Below the pieces are notes generated by a model, which was not told where the DNA came from, did not search any database, and was given only the letters and a program-made list of their open reading frames with translations. Shown here piece by piece: positions 45,473 to 54,656 of a stretch of DNA of 64,000 nt; position 1 is the stretch's first letter, and each line of letters begins with the position of its first letter. This DNA is from Bacteroidota bacterium (GTDB lineage Bacteria; Bacteroidota; Bacteroidia; B-17B0; Aurantibacillaceae): positions 116,025 to 180,024 of the forward strand of contig JACPOC010000002.1 in NCBI GenBank assembly GCA_016185125.1, written 5' to 3'. A program made the translations under genes and the position numbers.

Positions 45473-45502
45473 CCTGTTTATTTTGTATTTTCACCCTTAA
45501 TT

Positions 45503-46477
45503 ATGAAACGTATTTTAACCGGAATCCAAAGTACTAACGTGCCGCACCTTGGTAATGTTTTGGGTGCTATTTTACCCGCTATAGAATTAAGTAAAAAGCC
45601 TGACACAGAGAGTTTATTATTTATCGCTGATCTTCACACACTCACTTCGGTTAAAGACGCTGCTTTTATTAAACAAAGCACTACCGCCGTAGCCGCCACC
45701 TGGCTGGCTTTTGGCATTGATACTACCCGTACTGTTTTTTACCGCCAAAGCCGTGTGCCACAAGTAACAGAGCTTACTTGGTATTTAAATTGTTTTACGC
45801 CATACCCCATGCTTGCCAACGCGCACTCGTTTAAAGATAAGAGCGGAAGATTGAGTGATGTAAATGCGGGACTTTTTATTTACCCTGTATTAATGGCGGC
45901 GGATATTTTATTGTACGACGCCAACCAGGTTCCTGTTGGAAAAGATCAGATGCAGCACCTTGAAATTACAGCCGACATTGCCAAAGCTTTTAACAGTAAA
46001 GTGGGTAAGGAAGTGTTTGTTGTGCCGGAAGGCTTAACGGATAATAAGGTAATGCTGGTGCCGGGAACCGATGGACAAAAAATGAGTAAGTCTTACAACA
46101 ACTTCATCAATATTTTTCTTCCTGAAAAAGAGTTAAAGAAAGTAGTGATGGGTATTGTTAGTGACAGTAAAGGTTTAGATGAGCCAAAAGATTCTGCAAC
46201 CGACAATACGTTTAAATTATTTGAGTTGTTAGCCTCCACTGAACAAACCGAAGCCATGCGGCAAAATTATTTGAAAGGTGGCTTTGGTTATGGCCACGCC
46301 AAAACAGCATTACTTGAATTGATATTAGATAAATACAAAGAACCTCGTAAGGAATTTGACCGTTTAATGAATGATACAACTTTGCTTGAAAAAGAATTGG
46401 CTATTGGCGAAGCAAAAGCAGCGAAAATGGCTAACTATAAATTGAAACAGGTGAGAGATGCTTTGGGTTATAATTAG
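45503..46477 (+). CDS. trpS: Tryptophan--tRNA ligase
   Basis: This 324-residue class I aminoacyl-tRNA synthetase keeps the HIGH-like motif (NVPHLGNVLGA, residues 12-22) and the KMSKS loop (GQKMSKSYNN, about 191-200), with PVGKDQMQHLE between them. Length is normal for bacterial TrpRS. It begins 30 bases after the 551-residue gene. Confidence 0.98.
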   Translation: MKRILTGIQSTNVPHLGNVLGAILPAIELSKKPDTESLLFIADLHTLTSVKDAAFIKQSTTAVAATWLAFGIDTTRTVFYRQSRVPQVTELTWYLNCFTPYPMLANAHSFKDKSGRLSDVNAGLFIYPVLMAADILLYDANQVPVGKDQMQHLEITADIAKAFNSKVGKEVFVVPEGLTDNKVMLVPGTDGQKMSKSYNNFINIFLPEKELKKVVMGIVSDSKGLDEPKDSATDNTFKLFELLASTEQTEAMRQNYLKGGFGYGHAKTALLELILDKYKEPRKEFDRLMNDTTLLEKELAIGEAKAAKMANYKLKQVRDALGYN

Positions 46478-46523
46478 AAAAAACTAACTAGTAAAACCGG
46501 ATATTTTCACTGCCTGATAAATT

Positions 46524-47087
46524 TTAAACCCGAAGCAATCCCCGGAAAGCCCTAGCTGCATAATAAGATTGCGCTCCATTATGATATACGAATACTGCTC
46601 CATAACGAAAATCGGCGAATAATGCACCTCCAAGTTTTCTTATCTCTGAGGGTGTTTTAATCCAGCTTGATGTTTTTGAATCAAATTCTCCAATTTTTTG
46701 CAGTTCCCGGTATTGCTTTTCTGTTAAAAGTTCTATACCCATTTCTGCGGCCATGTCCACAGCATTATTCTCCGGCTTATATTCTTTCCTTGAGTCCAAT
46801 CCTTCACGGTCATAACAAATACTTCTTCTGCCTTTTGGACTTTCAGCCGAACAATCATAAAAGTAATACTCGTCGTTTTTTTTGTTATATGCTACAACAT
46901 TTGGCTCGCCGCCTGTACGTTCCATTTCATAAAGCGACCATATTTTTTCTCGATTCCCCTCTAATTTTATAACTACTTTATCCCATGTAATATCTTTATG
47001 TCGCGCCTTGTTTTTTTCAAATCGACCTTTTAATGTTGTAAGTAATTCCTCGCGTTGTTTTGCTGTTATGTTTTTTTTAGTCGTCAT
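46524..47087 (-). CDS. DUF4256 domain-containing protein
   Basis: The protein has 187 residues from the ATG at 47087 (the frame extends five codons to a TTG). It matches DUF4256 along its length: RFEKNKARHKDITW, MERTGGEPNVV, YYFYDCSAESPKGRRS, CYDREGLDSRKE and the C-terminal ALFADFRYGAVFVYHNGA. The family is uncharacterised and single-domain. It converges with trpS and has no obvious functional neighbours; a transposase remnant lies upstream of it. Confidence 0.88.
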   Translation of the reverse strand: MTTKKNITAKQREELLTTLKGRFEKNKARHKDITWDKVVIKLEGNREKIWSLYEMERTGGEPNVVAYNKKNDEYYFYDCSAESPKGRRSICYDREGLDSRKEYKPENNAVDMAAEMGIELLTEKQYRELQKIGEFDSKTSSWIKTPSEIRKLGGALFADFRYGAVFVYHNGAQSYYAARAFRGLLRV

Positions 47088-47165
47088 TTTTATCGGTTGC
47101 AATTATTATTTTATTTTAATGAGGCGTCTATCATTTTTTTTCAGAAATTAGTTTTGTGATTTTAG

Positions 47166-47429
47166 TTAGACAAGCAAGCAGAGGCAGCTTGCAGTACAAA
47201 ATATTACAAGTTGGCATATAAACTGTAACGATATTTTCCAACGGGTCATCCAAAGTAAAAGTTTACCTGTAGCTTTTTTAAGTATCTCAATATTTTTTCT
47301 CACAACAACCATTCTTCTTGGCTTTTTCCATTCCTTGGATTGGTATTCAAACTCCGCTATCTCTATTCCGTCTTTTAGCTTTGTCCATCCCATCAACATG
47401 CGTAATTCTTGTTTTAACGTAGGGTACAT
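47166..47429 (-). pseudogene. Transposase remnant (IS1380-like C-terminal part)
   Basis: The peptide GIEIAEFEYQSKEWKKPRRM followed by VVVRKN and ATGKLL resembles the segment before the last catalytic motif of IS1380-family transposases. The frame is then lost: a one-base shift restores TLDDPLENIVTVYM, closer to the expected text. The N-terminal half and the IS ends are missing, so this is an old fragment. It fills the spacer between the DUF4256 and DUF2490 genes. Confidence 0.5.
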
Positions 47430-47434
47430 TTTTA

Positions 47435-48160
47435 CTAATTAATACTTTTAATTTCCTCAGGCTTTTTTCTGAAATCCAAATTATAAAACAGTGCAGCTTG
47501 TAAATACTGTTTTGTTATTACACTTGTAGTTTGAACAAGATAACCTATTTGAATGGATGTGTTGGGGCAAAACTGATATCCAAGTGCACCGTACAATCTG
47601 TTACGATCAAAAGGTAAAGATGAAAGATTTATAAATAATTCATCATAAAAGCTTAAGAACAAGGTGTTTTTTTCAATTACAATTTTATTAATAGGCACTG
47701 TTAACCTTACTAAATACCGTATTCTATTAAGATACGTAGTGTTGCTGTTTGCACGAAGCACACGCTGTTCAACTCTAAAACGCTGTTCAACGTTTAAACG
47801 TTTTAAGTTTTTCCTGAAAAGGAATTGTTCCCAAAATCGGTTTTCAAAAGCAATAACGTTTGGCGTTTGTTCTTTATCAAATCCATAATTTGTAATGTAA
47901 CCATACCCAACTGTAGCCAAAGAAGTTTTTCCTATATGATAATTAATACCGGTGCGCAGCAGTATTTGCTCAGCATTAGGTGTAATATTAAAACTCCGGA
48001 ATTGTGCCTCGGTGTGTATACTCCAATTATTACTTATACGCGTTTGATTAAAAAACATTAACCAATTACCGAGGATGTATGAGGGGGCTTGCGAAAAAAC
48101 CCGCACACATACCAATAACGCCAAATACAAACCCAACTTTCTATTACTAAGGCAAGGCAT
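47435..48160 (-). CDS. DUF2490 domain-containing outer-membrane protein
   Basis: The 241-residue protein has a signal peptide (to about 24, RVFSQ) and the DUF2490 pattern: LGNWLMFFNQTRISNNWSIH, EAQFRSF, LRTGINYHI, FENRFWEQF, RVEQRVLR and NRLYGALGYQF. The family is a small beta-barrel of unknown function in Bacteroidota. Its start shares a base with the carbonic anhydrase stop (TAATG), so the two are translationally coupled. Confidence 0.88.
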   Translation of the reverse strand: MPCLSNRKLGLYLALLVCVRVFSQAPSYILGNWLMFFNQTRISNNWSIHTEAQFRSFNITPNAEQILLRTGINYHIGKTSLATVGYGYITNYGFDKEQTPNVIAFENRFWEQFLFRKNLKRLNVEQRFRVEQRVLRANSNTTYLNRIRYLVRLTVPINKIVIEKNTLFLSFYDELFINLSSLPFDRNRLYGALGYQFCPNTSIQIGYLVQTTSVITKQYLQAALFYNLDFRKKPEEIKSIN

Positions 48161-48807
48161 TAACTCAGTTCGCTAGACGAAGTGTTTTCATAAAAAATTA
48201 CTTTACCCGTGCTAATATCGTGCATGCCGCCAATTATACCAATTGTTCCATTATCAATCATCTCGCTTAAAATAGGGCTGCGCTCTTTAATGGCAGTAAC
48301 CGTTTGCTTCACATTAATAGTTGCAACTTTTTCAACAAAATCAGTATTTTTAGAATTACGATCTGTAGTTATTGTTTTTTCGTTTTCTACCGCTGGTTTT
48401 ATTTTTTTAAGCAAAGTGGTAAGGTTGCCCAATTCAACATGGTCGCACGCGCCTTTGATTGCTCCGCATTTTGTGTGGCCCAATACTACTATTATTTTTG
48501 CACCCGCCACTTTACAGGCAAATTCCATGCTGCCCAATATATCTTCATTAATTATATTTCCGGCTATTCTAACACTAAAAATATCTCCAAGACCCTGATC
48601 AAAAATTAATTCGGCTGAAGTGCGGGAATCAATACAGCTGAGTATAACTGCAAAAGGATATTGATTATCGGAGGTTTCATTTACCTGCTGTAACAAATTA
48701 CGATTAGCTTTTAAATTATTTTGAAAGCGAGCGTTTCCTTTTTTAAGTATATCAATAGCCATTTGAGGTGTTAAGGTAGATTGAATTTCTTTTGTTAATG
48801 TTTTCAT
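48160..48807 (-). CDS. Beta-class carbonic anhydrase
   Basis: This 215-residue zinc enzyme interconverts CO2 and bicarbonate. Cys58, His111 and Cys114 are the zinc ligands (SCIDSRTS and LGHTKCG), and Asp60-Arg62 form the catalytic dyad. The motif is CIDSRTS rather than the usual CMDSRV, a mild variation. It is coupled to the DUF2490 gene downstream, which suggests a joint role at the envelope (inference). Confidence 0.95.
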   Translation of the reverse strand: MKTLTKEIQSTLTPQMAIDILKKGNARFQNNLKANRNLLQQVNETSDNQYPFAVILSCIDSRTSAELIFDQGLGDIFSVRIAGNIINEDILGSMEFACKVAGAKIIVVLGHTKCGAIKGACDHVELGNLTTLLKKIKPAVENEKTITTDRNSKNTDFVEKVATINVKQTVTAIKERSPILSEMIDNGTIGIIGGMHDISTGKVIFYENTSSSELS

Positions 48808-48975
48808 TTTGATTAGAATTTATAAAATGTAAAATTTGTCTTTTATTTCTTTAACCTGTATGCCGCACCTTCATTTACTTAATGATTATGCAAACTACAA
48901 AGATAAAAAAAATTAGTTTTTTAAGATTGATTTTTATGAACATAAAACATTAAGCACAATCGTTTTTAAACAAAC

Positions 48976-50337
48976 CTATCGCGCACTGTACAACCAACCG
49001 CTTGGATCCATTGTTTTCTGGCCCTTCCAAATCTGAAGGTTGATAGAGTTTTTTCCTTCATCTTCATTATACAATACAGAACCTATAATTTGCTTAACCG
49101 TTACTTTCTGTCCGGTTTTAACAAGCACATCGCCCAAATTGGTATAAACACTTAGGTATTCGCCATGGCGTATAATTACCAATTTGCCACCGGTAGGAGA
49201 AATGGCAATACCTGTAACCTCCCCGTCAAAAACAGCCCGCACCTGCGCGCCTTTATTTGCGCAAATTTCAACGCCGTTATTAGAAATCATAAAACCTTTG
49301 ATGGCCGGATGCTCATGCTCGCCATAGCTTTCGCAAATAAGACCTTTTACAACGGGCCAGGGCAATTTTCCTCTGTTGTTTGCAAAATCGGCGCTCAGAG
49401 CTTCTGTTTCTTCGGTTAACTCCGGCATAATATTCGGTTCAGTTTTAACCTTAACAGAAGTGGTGGTGGTTTTTTCTGAGGAAGTATTCTTAACTTTTTT
49501 CGCCTCCTTTTTATCTTTAGCTTTTTTTGCAGCCAACGCATCCGAAGCGGCCTTTGTTTTTGCTTCTTCTATTTTGCGTTTAATTTCTTCGGCAATTAAT
49601 TTTTTTATGGCTAATTGAAGTTGTATGGTTTCTTGTTTCTTTTTTTCCAATTCAGCTTTTAATTCTTTTTCTTTTTGTTGAAGTTCAGTAAGTACTTGTT
49701 CCTGCTCTCCCTTTTCCTTGCTTAAATTTTGCTTTTCAACCTGTTCAGTTCCTAACAAAACATTTTTTTCATGTCGTTGTGCTTTTAACTCATTTAAGTT
49801 TGCCAATAACATCGTTTGAGTATTTATAATTTCACCGGCTTGCTTTTTTCTGAAATTAGAATATTGTTGAAAGTATTTTAAACGCGAATACGCCTGATTA
49901 AAATTTGAAGAGGCAAACACAAACATTAGTTTAGTATAAGAATCCTGATTCCGCTGAGCGAACAAGATCATACGGGCATACTCAGCCTTTAATTTTTCAA
50001 GATTGTCTTTTAAAATCTGTGATCTGACCTCGTTTTCTTTAATTTCTTTATTAAGCGCGCTTAGTTGGGCGTTAATGGTATTAATTAAATCCTGACGTTT
50101 TTCAAGTTTAAGATTAATATTTACCAGTGCACCAAGAGAAGAACGTTTGTTTGCTTTTGTTTCCTTAAGCATCGAATTGATCTCGTTGATCTCATCGTTA
50201 ATTCGTTTCTTTTTATTTTCCAGATCTTTTTTTGATTTGGAACCGGATTGCGCAAACTGTTGATTGGAGAATACAAAAAAGCAAAGCAGAAATATAGTTA
50301 TTCTACTTAGGTTTTTTTTGTATTTGGATAGGATCAT
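48976..50337 (-). CDS. EnvC-like murein hydrolase activator (degenerate M23 domain)
   Basis: The 453-residue exported protein has a signal peptide (to about 29), a long coiled coil (about 35-290) and a C-terminal LytM/M23-like domain (about 330-453). Zinc-site residues are missing: the GxDI position reads NNGVEI, and the final HxH motif reads NLQIWKG. It therefore probably activates amidases rather than cutting peptidoglycan, as E. coli EnvC does. Its start overlaps the DUF4292 remnant by 35 bases, at the end of a four-gene minus-strand operon. Confidence 0.88.
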   Translation of the reverse strand: MILSKYKKNLSRITIFLLCFFVFSNQQFAQSGSKSKKDLENKKKRINDEINEINSMLKETKANKRSSLGALVNINLKLEKRQDLINTINAQLSALNKEIKENEVRSQILKDNLEKLKAEYARMILFAQRNQDSYTKLMFVFASSNFNQAYSRLKYFQQYSNFRKKQAGEIINTQTMLLANLNELKAQRHEKNVLLGTEQVEKQNLSKEKGEQEQVLTELQQKEKELKAELEKKKQETIQLQLAIKKLIAEEIKRKIEEAKTKAASDALAAKKAKDKKEAKKVKNTSSEKTTTTSVKVKTEPNIMPELTEETEALSADFANNRGKLPWPVVKGLICESYGEHEHPAIKGFMISNNGVEICANKGAQVRAVFDGEVTGIAISPTGGKLVIIRHGEYLSVYTNLGDVLVKTGQKVTVKQIIGSVLYNEDEGKNSINLQIWKGQKTMDPSGWLYSAR

Positions 50338-51132
50338 ATTTTTCAGGGATGTTTAAGTCCAGCTTTTGAGGCGTGTTTTTCTCAATACGAACATACTCAA
50401 TTTTAAGTTTAGCTTTTTTCTCTGCCTGTATATCAATATCAACAACGTATGGTGCATAAACACTGTCCTTTTGGGTAAAGTTGCGATAATTTGCGGTAAA
50501 CATTCGGTTGGTAGATGGATCAATAAACTCGTTTTTAATTATTTTAAAATTATCCGGATTTAATGTAATTGTTTGCAAAGCTTTACGTAAATCAATATCC
50601 CCGCGTTGAATTTTCCGTAAACGCCGTTTGCGCTCGGTACTAAGTAAATAATGGCAATTCTGCCTATCGGCTGCGCGTAATCCAAATCTGCGTTTAACAG
50701 TTCGTTAATGTAATTAAAATCACCCTTAAAATAATTTTTATGAATATAGTCAACCATCTTTACAGAATCTTTAGTAATGAGCACCTTGGCAACCTGTAAG
50801 CCCAGTAAGTATTGTATAGAAATAAGTATGGCGCTGTCTTTTCTGATCTTTAACTTAATATCAAAATCTTCTTCTTTTCCATCAATGTTTGATTCAACAT
50901 TTGCTTTTGCTGAAATCCAAGTATAAATAAATTCATTTTCCTTAATATATTTTATTAAGGCGCGTGAGTTTTTAAAATCCAACCGGCATCTTCCTCCGGT
51001 AGTATCCATTACAACAGGCACGCTCTCGGCTTTCTGCATCTTTTTTTTGTTTTTACAACCGGCAGAGAGTATAATAATCAGAACTAATACCGCAGCAGCG
51101 GTTTTAAATGGCACATAACCTTTATTAATCAT
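50303..51132 (-). pseudogene. DUF4292 lipoprotein, broken by an internal deletion/frameshift
   Basis: The N-terminal part (51132 to about 50670) has a lipobox (ILSAGC) and the DUF4292 pattern through INELLNADLDY. It then reads out of frame to a stop at 50560. A different frame from about 50670 to 50303 gives HYLLSTERKRRLRKIQRGD, ALQTITLNPDNFKI, IDPSTNRMFTANYRNF and NIPEKYDPIQ, the normal DUF4292 C terminus. The middle segment that joins them in relatives seems absent, so a deletion not divisible by three is likely. Neighbours (TPR lipoprotein upstream, EnvC-like downstream) are the usual context. Misassembly is an alternative. Confidence 0.75.
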
Positions 51133-52894
51133 TCAATTTTTTTTCTTTAATTTTTTTATTTAGCTCTTCAGAATTTCCCCCAATCGCTTTTGCCTTTTCC
51201 CATTGCTTAACAGCCTCAACTGTTTTGTTTTGCTTATACAACACATCGCCGTAGTGCTCTAAAATGTTGGCATTATCAGGCCCTAATTTCGCCGCGTTAT
51301 GAAGCCATTCTTCTGCTTCAGAAAACTTTTTTTGCTGAAACAAAATCCAGCCATAGGTATCCATGTAACTTCTATTTCCGGGTTGCAATTCATTTGCTTT
51401 TTTTGATAATTTTTCTGCCTTGTCCAAATTCTCTTTTCGTAAGGATAAGAAATAAGAATATTGGTTTAATACAAATGTATTATCCGTGTCTATTTTTAAC
51501 GCGTCTTCAAAAGCTTTGTCAGATTTTTCAAACTCTTTGCTATAATTGTAAGCATCGCCAAGGCTGGAATAAAAATCGAGCATTTGAGCTTTATTATCTG
51601 ATACAAATTCGATTCCGTCTTTTAAAGATTGCGTCGCTTTTTTAAAGTTTCTGATTTGAATATTTGCAATTCCGTTATAAAAATAAACCAGCGGCTGGCT
51701 CGGAAATAATTCTATGGCTTTCGCACTGTGTTTTTCTAAAGAGTCAAAATTTGATAATTCGTAATCAATTTTTATAAGCTGTTCCCATGCTCTGTAATTT
51801 CCCTTTTCATTTATTGCAGATTTATAATAATATTCGCCGGCCTCTTTTATTTTCCTGTCCAACAATAAATAATCCGCATAAATGGCATTTGCTTCGGGAG
51901 TTAGAGGATGAACCTTTATCATAATTTTGGCAAGCTCGTAACCGTTAGTTCGATAAACCGCATCTTGTGATTTTTTATAGAAAGAAATTAGAATGGCCTC
52001 TTTGGTAATAACATCCAAGTCAGGATTCATAAAGGCCTTTTTAAGATATTCGAAAGCTTCGGCGGTTTTTCCCTGCGCGCTATAATAATCGTGTAAAGCC
52101 AAATTTACAACCGGATTATTGGGCTCAATTGCCAAAATACGATCATACATATTACGCGCTTTTTCAAGTTCATTATGTTCAATATAAAAATCTGCCAGAT
52201 AAGAATAAAAACGAGGCTCTTCCGGATTAGAAATTGAAAGCCGTAATAATTCCGCTTCTGCGTCTTTATATTTTTTTTGATTTTTAAAAAGCCGTGTTTT
52301 GTTAAGAATAATCTGTTCGTTTATTCCATATTGCTTTTCAAGATCTTCATAAATTTTTAAAGACTTGTCGTAATAACCCATTACACTGTATTGTATCGCC
52401 AAATCTTCTTTAAACTCGTTACGGAGCGGAAAATTTTTAACTAGATTTTCGCGTAATTTAATTGATTGGTTGTATTGTTTAAGTGCATTATAACAATCGA
52501 TCAATAACAATTGATACCATTCGTTTTTAGGATCGGCATACGCGGCTCCTTTGGCATTTAAAAGTGCTTGGTCGCTTACTCCGGTTTCATGATAAATTCT
52601 GGCGAGTTCATATTTTACCGCAGCACTTGCCGGATCAATTCGTTTGCATTCGGTAAACAGTTTTAAAGCTTCGTCAATGTTACCTTTCATCCGGGCCGCG
52701 CATCCGTCAATATAAAAAACGCCAAACCGCAGTTGATCATCGCTCGATCGAAGGCGCTGACCGGACTCCGCTGTTTTGTCGCCAACCATTCCTTGCTTTT
52801 TGTTTTTACATCCACAAAAAATAAGGCAGCCCGTAAGTAACAATGCAAGAACTATATGTTTAAATTTTTTATCCAACAACCTGAGTGTAATCAC
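51125..52894 (-). CDS. TPR-repeat lipoprotein
   Basis: The 589-residue protein has a lipoprotein signal (CLIFCGCKNKK) and tetratricopeptide repeats from about residue 50 to the C terminus, for example AAVKYELARIYHETGVSDQA and DNANILEHYGDVLYKQNKTV. It probably acts as a protein-binding scaffold at the outer membrane. The frame opens with GTG inside the nucleotidyltransferase gene (26-base overlap); a TTG five or six codons later is equally likely. It overlaps the DUF4292 gene by 8 bases. Confidence 0.88.
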   Translation of the reverse strand: MITLRLLDKKFKHIVLALLLTGCLIFCGCKNKKQGMVGDKTAESGQRLRSSDDQLRFGVFYIDGCAARMKGNIDEALKLFTECKRIDPASAAVKYELARIYHETGVSDQALLNAKGAAYADPKNEWYQLLLIDCYNALKQYNQSIKLRENLVKNFPLRNEFKEDLAIQYSVMGYYDKSLKIYEDLEKQYGINEQIILNKTRLFKNQKKYKDAEAELLRLSISNPEEPRFYSYLADFYIEHNELEKARNMYDRILAIEPNNPVVNLALHDYYSAQGKTAEAFEYLKKAFMNPDLDVITKEAILISFYKKSQDAVYRTNGYELAKIMIKVHPLTPEANAIYADYLLLDRKIKEAGEYYYKSAINEKGNYRAWEQLIKIDYELSNFDSLEKHSAKAIELFPSQPLVYFYNGIANIQIRNFKKATQSLKDGIEFVSDNKAQMLDFYSSLGDAYNYSKEFEKSDKAFEDALKIDTDNTFVLNQYSYFLSLRKENLDKAEKLSKKANELQPGNRSYMDTYGWILFQQKKFSEAEEWLHNAAKLGPDNANILEHYGDVLYKQNKTVEAVKQWEKAKAIGGNSEELNKKIKEKKLND

Positions 52895-53879
52895 TAATAC
52901 TTAAATCTAATCCTTTGCCTTTTACCTCAGCGCCAATTCCAAGCATACTATTTAAAATATTAGCATTTGCTACTTTTATGTCCTTTTGAAGGATTGAGTT
53001 TTTTATAATGCTGTTATCAATTTTACTGTTTGCGCCAATACTTACATGTGGACCAATAATGGAGTTGTTAATTTCCACATTATCGCCAATAAAGCAGGGT
53101 TCAATAATTATGCCATTGTTGTTTTTAATATTTTTTCCTTTTAAGTGGGGTTTTCCTGTATCAAATTCTAGCACGCGCTGATTGGTATGAACAGTGGCGT
53201 TTTTATTACCACAATCCAGCCACTCAGTAACCTGCCCGGATTTAAATTTTACGCCTTTTGCCTTCATGTTTTCAAGGGCGTTGGTTAATTGGTACTCTCC
53301 TTTATCGGTAATTTTATTATCGAGCAAATACTGAAGTTCACTTTTCAAAAAATCGCCATCCTTAAAATAGTAAATGCCAATTATTGCCAAATCGCTTACA
53401 AACTCGGTAGGTTTTTCAACAAAATCAGTTATAGTGCCTTCGTTATTTATTTTAACAACGCCAAATTGCCTTGGATCTTCAATTTTTTGAACCCAAATCA
53501 CACCTTCCTGCTCCGTATCCATCACAAAATCTGCTTTAAACAAGGTATCTGCAAAAGCCACAACCGTTTTGCCTTTTATAGCATCTTTGGCGCACATAAT
53601 AGCGTGAGCCGTTCCAAGAGCTTCTTTTTGGTAGTAAATGGTGCCTTTTGCTCCCTGACTTTCAGCTACCGAAATAAGATTTTTTTCAATTTCTGCTCCA
53701 AAATCGGGAGCAATAATAAAGGCAATTTCGGTCACTTTTTGGCCGCAAACCTTGGTTATATCTTCTACTAAACGTTGAACAACGGGTTTTCCGGCTACAG
53801 GAATCAGCGGTTTAGCGGTAGTAAGGGTATGCGGACGCATGCGTTTTCCCTTGCCGGCCATAGGTATAATAATTTGCAT
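52869..53879 (-). CDS. Sugar-phosphate nucleotidyltransferase with left-handed beta-helix
   Basis: From the ATG at 53879 the protein has 336 residues; the frame runs 18 codons further but MQIIIPMAGKGKRMRP is the proper N terminus. The GxGxRxxP nucleotide-binding motif, PLIPVAGKPVV, and an Asp for Mg (AFADTLF) mark a glucose-1-phosphate thymidylyl/uridylyltransferase-type enzyme. Hexapeptide repeats (about 240-320) form a C-terminal beta-helix. It activates a hexose 1-phosphate for envelope glycans; the nucleotide and sugar are not certain. It is the first gene of the operon that leads to the EnvC-like protein. Confidence 0.9.
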   Translation of the reverse strand: MQIIIPMAGKGKRMRPHTLTTAKPLIPVAGKPVVQRLVEDITKVCGQKVTEIAFIIAPDFGAEIEKNLISVAESQGAKGTIYYQKEALGTAHAIMCAKDAIKGKTVVAFADTLFKADFVMDTEQEGVIWVQKIEDPRQFGVVKINNEGTITDFVEKPTEFVSDLAIIGIYYFKDGDFLKSELQYLLDNKITDKGEYQLTNALENMKAKGVKFKSGQVTEWLDCGNKNATVHTNQRVLEFDTGKPHLKGKNIKNNNGIIIEPCFIGDNVEINNSIIGPHVSIGANSKIDNSIIKNSILQKDIKVANANILNSMLGIGAEVKGKGLDLSISDYTQVVG

Positions 53880-53941
53880 AATTTTAGGTTTAAAACACAC
53901 AAAATTAACATAAAATACTGATGTTTGCGGCATATAAACCT

Positions 53942-54475
53942 ATGCAAAAAAAATACTTTATTGCAATTGTACTGGAAGGTGATTTGTTTGAAAAAGCGGA
54001 GTCAATAAAACACGAGCTTTATATAAAATTTGGGATTAAAGGGGCGTTAAGAAGCCCCTCGCATGTAACTCTGCACCGGCCTTTTACATGGAAAGAAGAA
54101 AAGGAAAACAGTTTAATCAGCACCCTTAAAGGTTTTAAGTTTCAAAAGCCTTTTGATGTTGAATTAAGCGGTTTTAATTGTTTTGAGCCACGGGTTATTT
54201 ACATCGATACGGTAAAAAATGAAAATCTGTATTTTTTGCACGCACAATTAACCCAATTTGTTGCCAAAAATCTTAAATTACTAAATGAAGCGGAAGATAT
54301 GCGGGGCTTTCATCCGCATGTTACTGTTGCGTTCCGCGATCTAAAAAAAAATCTTTTCTATAAACTTTGGGAAGAATTTAAAACAAAAGAGTTTTCGGGT
54401 AAAATGCAGATTTCATCCATTTCTCTTCTAAAGTTGAATAAAACCTGGGAGGAACTCGAAAAATTTGATATTTAA
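53942..54475 (+). CDS. 2'-5' RNA ligase-family (2H phosphoesterase) protein
   Basis: The protein has 177 residues from the ATG at 53942 (seven codons shorter than the longest frame). Two HxT motifs define the 2H fold: SHVTLH near residue 41 and HPHVTVAF near 130. Relatives act on cyclic or 2',5'-linked nucleotides or RNA ends. The substrate here is unknown. It is divergent from the nucleotidyltransferase with about 60 bases between start codons. Confidence 0.9.
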   Translation: MQKKYFIAIVLEGDLFEKAESIKHELYIKFGIKGALRSPSHVTLHRPFTWKEEKENSLISTLKGFKFQKPFDVELSGFNCFEPRVIYIDTVKNENLYFLHAQLTQFVAKNLKLLNEAEDMRGFHPHVTVAFRDLKKNLFYKLWEEFKTKEFSGKMQISSISLLKLNKTWEELEKFDI

Positions 54476-54542
54476 ACTAAGTCTAAATAACCCTGTTTTT
54501 TTCTCTTTCTTGCTGGCTTGCGCTGTAAATCGGTAATAAAAC

Positions 54543-54573
54543 TTGGTTGTAAGTGATTTGCTTAATACATTTG
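54543..54573 (+). promoter_or_regulatory. Promoter of the sdhCAB operon
   Basis: TTG at 54543-54545 and TACATTTG at 54566-54573 are 20 bases apart, a good Bacteroidota promoter. The leader before the sdhC ATG is about 80 bases. Confidence 0.7.
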
Positions 54574-54656
54574 CGTTGAATTTAAGAATCATTAAATGCA
54601 CAGATTTCCGCCTGGTTCTAAACAAGCGAATTCTAATGCAATAAAGTAAATACATT

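Noticed and set aside
50303..50578. Separate 91-residue gene starting QTITLNPDNF
   Set aside because: Its sequence is the C-terminal half of DUF4292 and continues upstream in the same frame to HYLLSTERK, so it belongs to the broken gene.
53289..53771. 160-residue frame opposite the nucleotidyltransferase
   Set aside because: Cys/Phe-rich antisense shadow of a well-supported gene.
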